Notes under the pieces: model-generated | Databases searched by the model: none | Told to the model about the DNA's origin: nothing | The model's input: the letters and a program-made list of their open reading frames with translations, nothing else | Position numbers and translations under genes: made by a program | In this document: positions 46,188 to 63,061 of the stretch, piece by piece | Numbering within the stretch: position 1 is the first letter of the stretch | How the letters are laid out: each line of letters starts with the position of its first letter | Source: Moniliella sp. 'wahieum' | Taxonomy: Eukaryota; Basidiomycota; Moniliellomycetes; Moniliellales; Moniliellaceae | Assembly: GCA_003971905.1 (NCBI GenBank) | Contig: RSEE01000037.1 | Location: forward strand, 496,001-560,000 | Length of the DNA stretch: 64,000 nt | Direction of reading: 5' to 3'

Positions 46188-47512
46188 ATGGCTGTGACTA
46201 CCAAGCCTGAAATCCCCGCCTGGGTGCCCGCGCCGCCGTCCAAGAAGAGTACGTTTTGGTCGTGGCCACCCCGTCTCTTCCCGTTTCCTCGCAGCATTCT
46301 TTTTCCTCGCTGATGACAGAATACTGACTCTCGTTTTTGCTCGTTACAGCTGACTTTGACTGGGCTCCCCTTGCTACTTTGGACCTGTCGAAGGTGACGG
46401 GGGAGGACTACACTCAAGTTCCTGACGATGTCGTCGAAGCAGTGGGCAAGGCGTTCCACGAGGATGGCTTTGTCTATGCTTTGAACCACGGTCTGGATTG
46501 GGACTATGTCAAGCGGCAGTTTGCCATTGGCCAATACGCCTTTGACGGTGTGCCAACCGAAGAGAAAGAAGCTCCAGGCGGACATTTTGCGCACGGGTAG
46601 CTTTACCGGGTACAAGGCGCAAGGACATTGGAAGTTGGACCATGTCCCGGACCGCATTGAGCAGTTCAATGTGGTCAGCACCCGTTGGCAAAAGGACAAG
46701 ATTGCCAGTTCCTTCCCGCCCCAGTTGGTTCCGTTTCTCGATGAGATTCACGAGTTTACGCTGCACAACCAGCGGATTTACCGACAGATTCTGAGTGTGC
46801 TCTCGCGCGTGCTCAAGCTGCCGGCGGACTACCTGTGGCGCCTAAGCCAGAACCCAGAGAAAAGGGTGTGGACTTGTTGCGCTATGCGGCGTACTACGCC
46901 CCTTCCAAGGCGGATGATACGGCGTCCCATGGCGTGCGGTTGCAAGGCCACACGGACTTCAATGCGGTCACCTTGCTCTGGTCGCAGCCCATCACCTCGC
47001 TCGAAGTTCTCATGCCCGACAACAAGTGGCGCTTTGTGCGGCACATTGACAATGCCTTGGTGCTCAATCTGGGCGATGTCATGCACTTCCTCAGCGGTGG
47101 CTATTTGAAGCAGACGATTCACCGTGTCGTTGCGCCGCCTGAGGACCAGGCTGAGTATGTGCGTCTGGGCACGTTTTACTTTGCTTTCCCCAATGCCGAT
47201 GTGCCTCTGCTCCCGCTCACCGAGTCGCCGGTCGTGCGCGAGCATTACGGCAAGCGCCCCGTCGGCTTTTGGGAAAAGGAGATTGCGCGTGGCGGCCACG
47301 TCCCGACCGCTGGCGAATGGGAGAGCCTGCGTGTCAAGGCGTATGGGCAGGAGCAAACCAAGAAGCGCGACGACGGGCACGAGACGGAGATTATCAATGG
47401 GTTTGAGATTGTGCAGTACAACGATCCGCTGCCCGCTACCCCTGCGCCGCCGCGCTTGCGCGAACAGTTGCTCAAAGAGCAACCTCGTCTCCAGTCCCTT
47501 ACCCTGGCTTAG
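46188..47512 (+). CDS. 2-oxoglutarate/Fe(II)-dependent oxygenase (isopenicillin N synthase-like)
   Basis: Soluble non-haem iron oxygenase of unknown substrate. Exon 1 MAVTTKPEIPAWVPAPPSKK joins over intron 46249-46349 to TDFDWAPLATLDLSKVTGED. The N-terminal DIOX_N-type region contains AFHEDGFVYALNHGLDW. After a shift near 46575 come SFTGYKAQGHWKLDHVPDR and, after another near 46855, GVDLLRYAAYYAPS. Iron ligands are seen as LQGHTDFNAVTLLW (HxD) and QTIHRVVAPP (distal His). The position of the usual 2OG-binding RxS reads YVRLGTFYFAF. It ends QPRLQSLTLA, TAA at 47512. About 400 residues. Its isolated position next to ARO1 gives no pathway hint. Confidence 0.85.
46249..46349 (+). other. Intron of the 2OG oxygenase gene
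   Basis: 101 bp, AAGA|GTACGT ... GTTACAG|CTG. In-frame join KK-T-DFDWAP. Confidence 0.85.
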
Positions 47513-48132
47513 TTTTCTTGTTCAATGCCCTGCTGGGCCTCTTCCCGTTTCTTCCTCTCTCCCCATTCAACCTGGGAGATGTTGGGAGCATTCTACCTCT
47601 TAACCCTTTACGACTCACGATGGATTCTCCCTTGACTGTACACTTTGCATTCCAACATGCTTTCTACCATATGCATCAATTGTACCCCCTTGATCAGCTT
47701 GATCTTTCGTTGATGACTTCTCTGTAGGCGGTTTGGTGTATAATGAATGGGAGTGTGACTCCTAGCTGTCAGAAGACCACGGACGACGAAGAGCCTTTAA
47801 GCGATGGCGTTCACGGTGACTCGTTGTGCTCTCTGTGGTGGGACGATCCTCTTCCAAATGGACGCTTTACCGCATTGCCCTTCTCACAGCCAACGTGCCT
47901 TTTGCTTATGGTGCATTTCAGAATGCTGGAGATGGTCTGGCCGGTAAGAAAGTTAACACTACGACTGCTGTAGTGACCTTTTTGGTTTACAAGTCGATGG
48001 ATCACGAAGAAGAAAGGCCTGGATTGGTCGGAGCACAGGTGCTGTCCACATGTCAAGGAGAGAAAGAAGAGCACTGCATGCTGGGCAGAAGGGCGGCGCG
48101 GCGCGTGTAGATGAGCCCAGTGAACAGCATCC
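47513..48132. other. Convergent spacer
   Basis: About 620 bp between the oxygenase and ARO1 stops. Only short frames; likely both 3' UTRs. Confidence 0.5.
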
Positions 48133-53691
<5,559 letters not shown>

Positions 53692-54370
53692 ATGGCCACC
53701 AACATCACCTTCCACCCCGGCGCCGTCAGCCACGAGGAGCGCGCCCAGCTGCTCGGCTCCAAGCCCGGCGTCACCGTCTGGCTCACCGGCCTGTCCGCCT
53801 CGGGCAAGTCCACCATCGCCGTCGCGCTGGAGCAGGCCCTGCTCCACACCCACCGCCACGCCTACCGCCTCGACGGCGACAACATCCGCTTCGGCCTCAA
53901 CAAGGACCTCGGCTTCTCCCCCGCCGACCGCACCGAGAACATCCGCCGCATCGGAGAGGTATGTCGTGCTCCCTGGCCTCCCACCAGTAGTAGACAACCC
54001 TGCTAACCCTGCCCCGGTCCAGGTCGCTACCCTCTTTGCCGACAGTGCCAGCGTCTGCATCACCTCCTTCATCTCGCCCTACGAGGAAGACCGTGCGGTG
54101 GCGCGCAAGCTGCACGAGGCCCACCAGCCCGCCCTGCCATTCGTCGAGGTGTTTGTGGATGCGTCGCTGGACAAGTGCGAGGAGCGGGACCCCAAGGGGC
54201 TCTACAAGCGCGCCCGTGCTGGTGAAATCAAGTCCTTCACCGGCGTCTCGGCCGACGCTCCGTACGAGAAACCCCGCTCGCCTGAGATCCACATCAACGC
54301 CGACACCACCTCGGTCGCCGATGCGGTCAAGCAGATCATCACCTATCTCGAAGCGCACAAGCTCATTTAA
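53692..54370 (+). CDS. MET14: Adenylylsulfate (APS) kinase
   Basis: Phosphorylates APS to PAPS in sulfate assimilation. It starts [20 protein letters not shown]. The P-loop is GLSASGKST (residues about 33-41), followed by [19 protein letters not shown] (the APS-kinase DGDN...R motif) and [10 protein letters not shown]. After intron 53959-54022 it reads [59 protein letters not shown] and SAPYEKP-type [12 protein letters not shown], ending YLEAHKLI at 54370. About 205 residues, the family length. Unlike most neighbours it has no frame change, so the splice model gives a complete protein. Confidence 0.97.
53959..54022 (+). other. APS kinase intron
   Basis: 64 bp, GGAGAG|GTATGT ... GGTCCAG|GTC, phase 0. 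Confidence 0.92.
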
Positions 54371-54483
54371 AACCAACCCCCCCGCACACACTGCATCCAA
54401 TCGAAATGACATGCAATTGCCCAGTAAGAAAAAAGACTGCCATTGCACATAGTACTAGCATCGGTATGGCACGGCAGCCACTC

Positions 54484-56255
54484 TTAAGGCGCCGGCAGCT
54501 CCACCTTCTCGTCCCCAGCTGTAATCGAGACTGCAGCGTCCGTGTGGACGATGATCGTCAGCGTCACAGTGCCATCGACCGGGGTGGGCGCCAGCGAAGC
54601 CAGCGTCTTGGTCGGGCGGTAGAAAGAAGTAGTGATCTTTTCGGGTTCCTCGGGTTCCTCCTCCTCCTCCTCCTCCGAGTCCGGCTCGTCCACCTCTTGC
54701 TGCACGATGCGGGTGTGGTAGTCAAACGTAGCCTCGGCCAGCTCCAGCAGGCTCTTGCCCTTGGGCGCCGCCAGACGCACCACACGCCGAGCAGGCAACG
54801 GCGTGGCCTCCTTGACCACCGGCACAAACACCTTGCCATCAAAGATGGAAGCCTTGATCGTCTCGTCCGCCGCCTCGAGCCAAGAAGCCGGGGATCAGGA
54901 CACCAATCGCCTGCGTCGTCGCGTTGGCTTGCAGCTCGGGGATCTCCACGTGGTTCTTGCTCGGGAGCGCCGTGACGTGCTGGTGCTCCTTGGGCGTCGA
55001 GCCCCCGCTCTGGAGTGCACCCAGCTTGGCAATGTACTGCGCCTCGAGCGTCGCACCACGCGCAATCACCTGGTCCGAGTCGATAGAGGACGTGATCTTG
55101 GTGTGAGAGTCCTCGGGGAACAACGTCATCATTCGTCCTGCAGACCCAACAGCTTGGCCGTGCCACCGGCCAGGACAATCTCGTCAATGTTGGAAGGCTG
55201 GAGCTTGGCCTGCTCCAGTGCCCGCTCCACTTGGCGCACCGTGTTGGCGTACACGGGGGCGGCAAGCATGTTGAGTCGCATGCGGTTGATGGTCGCGGTA
55301 AAGTCCAGGCCGTCAGCCAGGGACTCGACCGAGCACTGCGCCGAGTTGGACGCGGACAACGACCGCTTGGTCACCTCCACCTCGTTCCGCAGCTTGGCCC
55401 ACGCACGCTTGTTGTCCTCGGCAATGGTCACCTTGGTCTTCTTGGTGAACTCCTTGGCAAAGTACTTCATCAACGCATCGTCAATCGCCACACCGGCCGC
55501 CGACACATCGTGCACATACGCCCGCTCGGCATACAGACCCGCACGCGCCGCCACAACCGTCACATCCGTCGTCGTACCGCCCACATCGAGCACCACCACG
55601 TTGCGGTCCAGCACGCTCGTCGGCTCGTACTCGACCGTGTGCTGCTCGCCATCCGGGTGCGAAGGCAGTGCGCCACGCGGACCAGGGGTGGTAAGGTGGT
55701 ACGCGGCCAGCGCCGCGGCCGGGGCGGGGATGAGCTGGAGGACAGTGAGGCCGGCGGCAGTCGCAGCATCCTTGAGCGCAGCAATTTGAGGCGCACTGAA
55801 AAAGGGAGGGTAGGAAAGCACCACACCGGCCCCTTGGCGCCCGAAAGGAAGTCGAGCGCACTGCCGTACAGCGCACCAATAAACCGTTCCGCCACCTGGG
55901 CCACCGTCAGCTGGGTGGGCTTGCCGTTGATCGTCACGTCAAATCCGGGCTGGCCACCGACATTGACCACGGGCGACGACACGCGCTTCTTGTCCGCAGC
56001 AGAGAGCTTGTCGAAGGACAGGCCGAGAAGGGAGACAAAGGCATCGATGGTGTTGGCGGCGTTGCGCACGAGCTGGGCGGTGGCCTGGTTGCCAATGTAC
56101 ACCTGCTCGCCAGCAAAGGAGATGCGGGTGGCAATCTGACGCTCGCCATCCTCGTTGGCAATCACGTCAGCACGCCCATGCGCATTGATGGAGGCAATGC
56201 TGCCGTAGGTGTTGCCAAGGTTGATGCCAATCACAGCGCCGGCCTGCTCGGTCAT
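54484..56255 (-). CDS. SSZ1: Ribosome-associated Hsp70-like protein Ssz1
   Basis: Atypical Hsp70 that pairs with zuotin in the ribosome-associated complex and stimulates Ssb. It starts MTEQAGAVIGINLGNTYGSI; the phosphate-1 loop reads GINLGNTYGS in place of the canonical GIDLGTTNS, as in Ssz1. Also seen are VVLDVGGTTTDVTVVAARAG (phosphate 2), DDALMKYFAKEFTKKTK and NIDEIVLAGGTAKLLGLQ (adenosine region, GGTAK in place of GGSTR). The C-terminal part is short, with an acidic linker (EPDSEEEEEEEPEEPE) and end TAGDEKVELPAP, TAA at 54484. No introns. Frame changes near 55825, 55130 and 54885. About 590 residues, near the yeast length of 538, without a full Hsp70 lid. Confidence 0.92.
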
Positions 56256-57814
56256 GACGAAGAAGAGATGGTGGTGGTGGGACGAGCGGGGGACGGGGCG
56301 CAAGCCGGCGGAAGCGGCCGAGAGCGAAGAAAAAAAAAGCAGAAAAGTTCCACGCAGGGCGCAGGTGGTTTAGGGTTACGCCTTGGGCTGTGGTTTGAAA
56401 CGGATGGCCTAAGGGCGGATGTGAAATGTGAAACGAACACGTGGCCAGAGCATGCATTAGGTAACGCAAGCTGCCCAAAGGAGTGTGGTTGATGAGTGGG
56501 TGCGTGTGCATTGGGGGGAACAACAAAGACTGGAGCCCAAGGTTGCGCATGTCCAAGAGACGGCAACACCGGTGGAACACTTCCACCACCGGCAGATGGA
56601 GATCATCGCTTGTGGGAACAAGCGGAAAGCAACGAGGCGGGCAAGCACCAGAACCGCACTCAAGCGTCTTTCTGCCCCTGAGGGCCATGACGACCCGCCG
56701 GTTGGGATACTACGCCCCCTCTACAGGGGGCCGCGAGATGTTTCTGAGCACAGGAGTATACCTACTAACCCTCTCCAGGACGAGATGTTTTTGGATACAG
56801 GAAACGGGTTTTTGCTGATGAGGCTCGTCTTGCGTCTCGATCGCATTGGCGATGGTTCATTAAACTTTTACAGCTCACACAGCTCGCATGTCTACCGCGA
56901 TCATTGGGACCCTCACGCTACTTGTCCGGGTTGGAAGCGAATGGCGGGTGCCAGAGGGTCCTGACGGCCTGGCCTACAGGCGGCTCTGCTGGCCTTTTCC
57001 TTACTCGCAGTGCGCCAACGCTTCTTTGTCGCTGCCTTATGATTTTGTGAGCACAGGCTATGAATTCAGAGAATATTCAGACGCGAGTAATCCACTGAGA
57101 TCTGAGAGGGGGGTGGCTGAGCGCTGATCGGAGGATGGCCGATGGAGGCGATGGAGGCGAGGGAGGCGATGGTCGATGGCAGGGAAGAAGGGATGGATGG
57201 ATTGGTGACGTGACGCGTGACGGGTGGCATGTGACATGTGACACATGACATGTGCATGACAAGTGCGTCGGCGCTGGCCGCAGCATGGCCCCGCAGGTTA
57301 GCGTGTGGGAGCCCGCCGGCGCAAGCACGGCGCCAGCCTGCGCCAGCACGCTGCAAAGCAACGGCAGCGGCCACCGCCACGCACTGCCCCCGTGCGGCCA
57401 GGCGAGAGCAGACTGCCCTGCTGCCGCGAGCCCATCGACGGCTCGCCCCGATCGATTGGAGCGCGAGACTGGCGTGGTGCCGGCTGATGCATGATGCATG
57501 TGCGGCGAGACGAGGCCCGCGGAGGCAGCACGGCAGGCAGCAGACAGCAGGCAGCAGGCGGCAGGCGGCACAGGCGGCAGGCGGCACAGGCGGCAGGAGG
57601 CCGGCAGGGTGTGCTGGCCGCGCCACCAGGCACGGGGGCACTGCTGGGCGCTGCTGGGGGCCCACATGCACATGCCCAGTCGCTCGCCCGGCGCCTCTTT
57701 GCGAGCAGCTCGCCTTCGCTCCCGCCTCAGGCCTCCCCCAGGCGTCCCCAGCCCCTCCTGCCGCACCACCACCGCCCTTCCCGTGCCCCGCCCTCTTCTG
57801 GCCCGCTCCCCCCC
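56256..57814. other. Intergenic region with dispersed repeat copy B and GC-rich block
   Basis: No supported gene. It holds repeat copy B (about 56930-57035), GGAGGCGAT tandem words (57143-57172), ACATGT words (57226-57260) and a CAGCAGGCGGCA-type GC-rich tract (57525-57600) that leaves long open frames on both strands. Confidence 0.5.
56700..57035 (+). repeat. Dispersed repeat, copy B
   Basis: CCCCTCTACAGGGGGCCGCG at 56713-56732 resembles the start of copy A. The core TGGAAGCGAATGGCGGGTGC ... CAGAGGGTCCTGACGGCCTG lies at 56930-56972, and TGCGCCAACGCTTCTTTGTC at 57010-57029 resembles the distal motif of copies C and D. Confidence 0.6.
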
Positions 57815-59576
57815 ATGTGGTCGCGTCGCCGGGCCAGACGCAGGCGCAGGCGCATGTCGGCCCTCCTCTGGCTCACCCTCGCCCTGGCGCTGGCTTTGAG
57901 GGGCAGCCATGCGCTGCCGTTTCCGTCTCCGTCTGGGCCTCTGTCGCCCCCGAGTCCACAGCCGCCTCTGGGCGCCCCTCCTCGTCCCCGCACCGCCCCC
58001 ACCCGCGCGCGCACTCTTAGCGCCCCGCAGGCCCCAACACACCCGCACCCCCTCGCCGGCAGCGCCCCCAGCGCCGTCGATGGCGCCTGCAGCCACATGC
58101 CCCACACCCGAACGCCCGCCACTCCCCCCCTGAAGCCCGCTCAGACACCACCTTTGTTACCGTCACCACCCACTGGGTCACCAGCACCCAGCACTTCCAC
58201 CCCACCCACATGACCCATATTCCCTCGGGCTGGGTCCCGCGCAAGCGCACTGCTTGGTTTCAGCGCAAGGCCATCTTCATCAGTTCTTCTTTCCTCGCCA
58301 TCTTCATTACCCTCGTCATTGGCGCTCTCGTCACCCTCTTTGACCGCGACCAGACCTGGGACGTTGGCAAGGGAGAGACGGTTGAGGATGCTGCCGAGCG
58401 TGTGTTGCGTTCCCGCCTCCAACGCGAACAGGACAAAGTGCAGCACGAACGTGAGAACCGTTCTCTTCGGCGTGAACGCTGGCTTCGTCTCCGCTCCCAC
58501 ACTGCAGCTTTGGCCTCCCGTCCGCTTCAGTTGGCACGGCGCGCAAGGCCTAAGAGGCGCGTCGTGCCGGACCCCCGCGGTCGTCCCCCCCAGGCTTCGT
58601 CCTCTTATTCTGGTTCGACGCGCAGTAATGGATCCAGCTCCAGTGACGACTCGGACTCTGACTGCAGCACATGTCCATCCAGCTCCGATTCCGAGCGTTC
58701 CCCCCGGCGCAAGATGTGCCTCCTCCGTTGCAGCCGCTTGGAGCACCTCTCACACCCGAAGAGCGAATATTGGCGCAACGCTACATCGTCCAGCGAATCG
58801 CCTCCTTGAAACGCAACTAGCCGAGTGGCAAGAGCTGCAGCAAGAAGCCTTCCGGCCCGAGGAATCGGAGCCTACAGCAGCGAGCTCCCCCACTGCCCCA
58901 GACTCACGTGGAGGAGACTCGCCATCGAGTCGAATGCACGCCTTCGTGCGCGCCAGGGTCCGCCCCCCCCGTCTACAGAGGGGCAGGATCTTTCCCCCCG
59001 GCCTACCTCCCTTCTATTTCCGTGTCCACCTCGGCATCTGCTGCCGCGAGTGGATCTGAACCCAAGCCGCCGGCTGTACCTACACCATCACCGAGTTTGC
59101 GCGCTCCCGTGGGCCAAGTGATGCAGGCCCATGTTGCAACAGACGACAAGCAGGTGCTTGCGGCCTTACGCGCCGCCAGCTCCTTCCCCTCTTGCACGGG
59201 GGAGAGTGACGCTGTAGTCCCCACTGCGCCGTGCTTGACTGACAACGTGGACCTCACTCTGCTTGCCCCGTCTACAGCGTCCACCGTAGCTCCAACAGAC
59301 AAGAAGGGCAAGGCGAACGAAATGTTGCCCCACCCCCCCTCTCGACTGGAGCTGTCCTTTGACCCTTTCCCACTACTGCCACCCGCCCTTCCCGCCTCCC
59401 CACCCAGTGCCGAGGAGGAAAAAACCCATTTGGCACTCATGCTCAGCGGGCCCAGTCGGCCTGTCCTGCCCACCGGGCAGTTGCCCACTCCTACTGCTCC
59501 ACCGCTTCCCTTTGACTATGGGCCCTTCACTCATGGTGAGGACCCCTCTTTCGTCCACTCGGAGGTGGAGAGTTAG
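57815..59576 (+). CDS. Single-pass membrane protein with Ser/Pro-rich ectodomain, unknown
   Basis: Start MWSRRRARRRRRRMSALLWL; MSALLWLTLALALALRGSHA forms a signal peptide, and ATG 57854 is an alternative start. A Pro/Ser/Thr-rich region follows. After a shift in the C-run near 58121 it reads SDTTFVTVTTHWVTSTQHFH and PSGWVPRKRTAWFQRKA, then one membrane helix IFISSSFLAIFITLVIGALV at about 58262-58340. The cytosolic side starts with a charged, probably coiled-coil segment (ETVEDAAERVLRSRLQREQD ... LRRERWLRLRSHTAA), an acidic Ser-rich patch (SSSSDDSDSDCSTC), then in other frames LTPEERILAQRYIVQRIASL, LAEWQELQQEAFRPEESEPT and a long disordered tail ending DPSFVHSEVES at 59576. About 585 residues. 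The layout is that of a wall or membrane sensor, but no family is recognised. Confidence 0.6.
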
Positions 59577-60887
59577 CTCCCAGTCCGGGCTCCAGGACCT
59601 TCCTTATCTATTCTCCCTTCAAGTTGCCTGAGTCGGACCCAGTTGTCCGAACGCAAGATCTGCCCCCCCCCGCCTCATCCATGTACTTACCATCCATGTA
59701 CCACATCCATGTACCGCATCCATGTACTTGTACCGCAACCTGCCTCCCCCCATCTCTATTGTGTATCCATCTCGCCTAGTAGGCCACCGGGACTTACCAG
59801 GAGGAATGTATGGGCGCGCGATGGCCAGGGAATCATCACACGATTGAACAGCGGGGGGGTCAGATAGATAGATCCATCGCCTTGAAAACAGCTACTGTAT
59901 ATATACGCCCTGCGAATTCCCATGTGATCTGTGTACATGGGGCGCTCAGAGGGTGACCAGTGAGAGGGTTCGCGTTCTATACAGCTCTCGCACCCAACCT
60001 CCTCTTCTCAGGCTACCGCCCCACCACCTCGCCGCGCTCGCGGGGTCGCAAGCCCGCCTTTTGATAAGCCCACATACCAGATGCGCACCTCACCCCTCAC
60101 AGTCTTCACTCCTCACCTGCGCCAATGCCACCCTCTTCCCTTCTTTGGTTCCAAGTGCACGAGCATCAGCCGCATACCCCGCCTCGCCCACGCACGTGCC
60201 ATGGGCTTGGAAGTGTGAAAGTGTGCGTGAAGACTCGGCCAACTGCGTACTCAGTACTTAGTTACTCATCAATCCTCCAGCCTCGTTCTCGTCGTTCTGG
60301 CGTGCGATGCACGAAACTATATGGCGGTGACCCTATCCAGGCTGCCTGGCGCGTGCGCATCCCTCTGTCAGGACTCCGACAGTACGGACTTTTAAAGCCT
60401 CACAAGCCAACAACCAAGAGCCAGGGAGGGGGACAGAAGGGAACGTGCCCGTATTTTACGCTCCACGATATAGTTGCGAGAGGCCCCACGCCAAAAACCA
60501 CTCCGTTCTCCCTTCTGACGTCTCATCGGGCAGTATAGGCTACTGGCTACTACCATACTACTAGTAGCACGTACGGCTGCTGCCTTCGCCGATAGTAGAG
60601 ATTGGCCACGCCCTTCGCGTTCGCGGTGGCCCGCGCCACGAACCAGCCACCCCAGCACGGGGATTGAGACATTGAGATCGCGGGCAACGGCTCGGAAGGT
60701 CAGGGCGGGGTTCGGTTGGTGCAGCAGGGTACAGCGTCGTCGTCGGGTTCTCTGAGATCTGAAGAAATCTGAAGTATACAGTCTCAGTGACGATGGGACA
60801 AGTATAGAATGGCTGTTCCAGGACAAGACGCGTATCAACCCCCCCCCCACACACACCGACCTGCGTGAACAAGTTCATTCCTTGAGC
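59577..60887. other. Intergenic region
   Basis: No supported gene. It contains an ATCCATGTAC tandem repeat (59679-59735) and short frames only. Confidence 0.5.
59679..59735. repeat. ATCCATGTAC tandem repeat
   Basis: Four imperfect units of about 10-15 bp, each with CATCCATGTAC, 105-160 bp after the membrane-protein stop. Confidence 0.85.
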
Positions 60888-62714
60888 ATGCCGCCCTCTG
60901 CCTCGGTCTCTGCGACGACTCGCGCCTCCACCGACCGTTTGGCCCAGACCGGAAGATCCAATAGCGCCCTGCCCCCGTAAGGAAACGGAGTCAGCGAGGT
61001 CGATCCCAGCCAAGCATCCAAAGTCAAGTCTTTACTTGGCATCCTCAAAAAGTAGTGCGCGTCAAAGACCTATCGGCCATGTAAGTGCGTCTTACAGCGG
61101 CCATCGCTACCACTACACATTCTGACTCTATGCCCCACCCTCTTTCTCCTCCGTAGCCGATTCTCCCTCCCTTCCCACCTGATTGAGCCCGTGGTATGTG
61201 TTGCTTCCTCTGCTATCAGACACTCGTCCATGATGGTGGCGGTGACGAGAAGTGCTGACGCCTGACACGCCAGCCCAACCTCGAGTACTGGACGTACCTG
61301 GACCGCGCCGACTTGTTCGCGGCCATTCCGGACTTGGACCATCCCCTGGACCGGATGCTGGCCGTGGTGCGGTTCACGCTAAGCAAAGACCTCAAGGTCA
61401 TCCGCCACGGCGTGTGCAAACCCTACAACTCGGTCTTGGGCGAACACTTTCGATGCCACTGGGACGTGCGCACTCCAGTGGTGCATCCTACGGACCAGGC
61501 GGTGGTGCCCGTAGAACAGTTGCTCACCGACCACCCACTTCCCCTGCCGCTGCACTGCCCTCCAAGCAGAGGAGACAAGACTTCCTGCAGGTCCCCTCGC
61601 GCCTCGCCGGACGACACCAACACTCCGACCCTCCCGACGCCCGGATCGGCCGACAACGCCCCCCCCCTCCTCGTCGTCGCATTGCGTTTTTGACCGAACA
61701 AGTGTCCCATCACCCGCCCATCAGTACCTTCCACCTCCTCTGTCCCGACGCGGGCATCGAGGCGTGTGGGGTGGACCAGCTCTCGGCGCGGTTCACGGGC
61801 ACGTCGGTGCGTGTGTATGCTGGTGCGCAGAACCGGGGCGTGTTTGTGCGCTTGACCTCGCGTGCGCGCGGCGTCGGCGCAGCGGGCGAACACTACCGCA
61901 TCACGCACCCTGCCGCCTCGGTCAATGGTCTGTTGCGCGCGCGTCTGTGGGTGTCCATGGCGGACGCGACGGTGATCGACTCGTACGGCGGTACGCGCGC
62001 CACCGACGCCCACGACGGCTCGGGACGGCGCTTGCGCACCTTGATCGAGTACCCAGAGAAAGCGTGGGTAGGACAGGCCAAGTACGCGCTGCAAGGCCTA
62101 GTGTACGAATACGACTGGACCCATCCAGGACCCGACAAGGTTGACGCCTTGGTGGATGGCGAGATGGCAGGCGAGACGTACTGGACCAAAGTCAAGCACG
62201 TTCCCTCGGATCGCGTGGTCGCGACGTTGCAGGGTCAATGGAATGGGAAGGTCACCTTTACCTTGAAGGGTCAACAGGTTAGTACAGTTTTTTGTTTTTC
62301 GTTTCTTTCCGTTTGCTCTTATTGGGGGGGTGGTCTCCTTCTCCTCCCCGCGACCCAAGTCGTAGTAGCTGACATGTATTGGTCCGTCGAAACAGGAATC
62401 GCACCTACTAATCAACCTGCCCGACTTGGCTGTCACCCCCCAAGACTGTCCGGCCCATCGACGAGCAGGAGCCCATGGAATCCCGCCGCCTCTGGGCGGC
62501 CGTCACCGACGCGATTCACAACAAACAGTACGCCCAGGCGACCGAGGCCAAGCACGCGATTGAGCAACAGCAGCGCCACCGCGCCGCCCAACGCCTGCAT
62601 GCCAACCAACCGTTCACACCTCAATTTTTCCTTTCTGACTTCACCTCCGGCCGGCCGGTGCTGACGCCAGCCGGGAGGGAGGTGCTGGAGGCCATGTGCG
62701 TTCGATCGGCGTGA
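60888..62714 (+). CDS. Oxysterol-binding protein-related protein (Osh type)
   Basis: Lipid-transfer protein that exchanges sterol or PI4P between membranes. Exon 1 starts MPPSASVSATTRASTDRLAQ and, despite stop codons that imply errors near 60978 and 61055, reads EVDPSQASKVKSLLGILKK then VVRVKDLSAI. Introns 61081-61156 and 61194-61273 connect to RFSLPSHLIEPV and PNLEYWTYLDRADLFAAIPD. The signature FLTEQVSHHPPIST (OSBP motif EQVSHHPP) lies near 61690. Core strands include VNGLLRARLWVSMADATVID and KVTFTLKGQQ. A third intron (about 62278-62395) leads to ESHLLINLPDL and the C-terminal ESRRLWAAVTDAIHNKQYAQ and FFLSDFTSGRPVLTPAGREV. Frame changes near 61530-61690 and 62445. No PH domain is seen, so it is a short ORP like Osh4-7. 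Confidence 0.9.
61081..61156 (+). other. OSBP gene intron 1
   Basis: 76 bp, GGCCAT|GTAAGT ... CTCCGTAG|CCG. Confidence 0.8.
61194..61273 (+). other. OSBP gene intron 2
   Basis: 80 bp, CCCGTG|GTATGT ... CACGCCAG|CCC, joining LIEPV to PNLEYW. Confidence 0.85.
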
Positions 62715-63061
62715 GCTGGACTAGGGGCTCGTACCCGCCTTCGCAGCCTCCGTATACCACCGGCAACTCTGACGCGTACCGATCTGCACCCCTCCCCCCC
62801 GGGCTCCTTTCTATGGATGATACTGGACAGCCTTCGGTCCTGCAAGTAAATCACACTCCATCCGCAGGGCGGCTGCCTTCCTTGCTGGTCATTGGCCGCG
62901 TCTCCGTGCGAGCAAAGCTGGTGTTCCATGTCAATACACCCACTAGATACCAACCTCCTTGCCCTAACCCTCCCTTTGCACTACTGGGCGTATACGAGCT
63001 ACATGAATCCCACGTTTCGTAAACCGAAGGCAAGTCGATTCGTAAACATAAACCAAGGCAC

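Noticed and set aside
57238-58020. 260-codon plus-strand frame
   Set aside because: Low-complexity frame through a CAG/GGC-rich tract, out of frame with the signal peptide and TM segment.
57077-58105. 342-codon minus-strand frame
   Set aside because: Gly/Arg/Ala-rich and antisense to the signal peptide and ectodomain of the membrane protein; no motif.
60392-61013. Minus-strand frame with ALTFRAVARDLNVSIPVLGW, resembling a helix-turn-helix or Pol delta subunit 3 start
   Set aside because: Only a short similarity, no continuation downstream, and it overlaps the OSBP exon 1 on the other strand.
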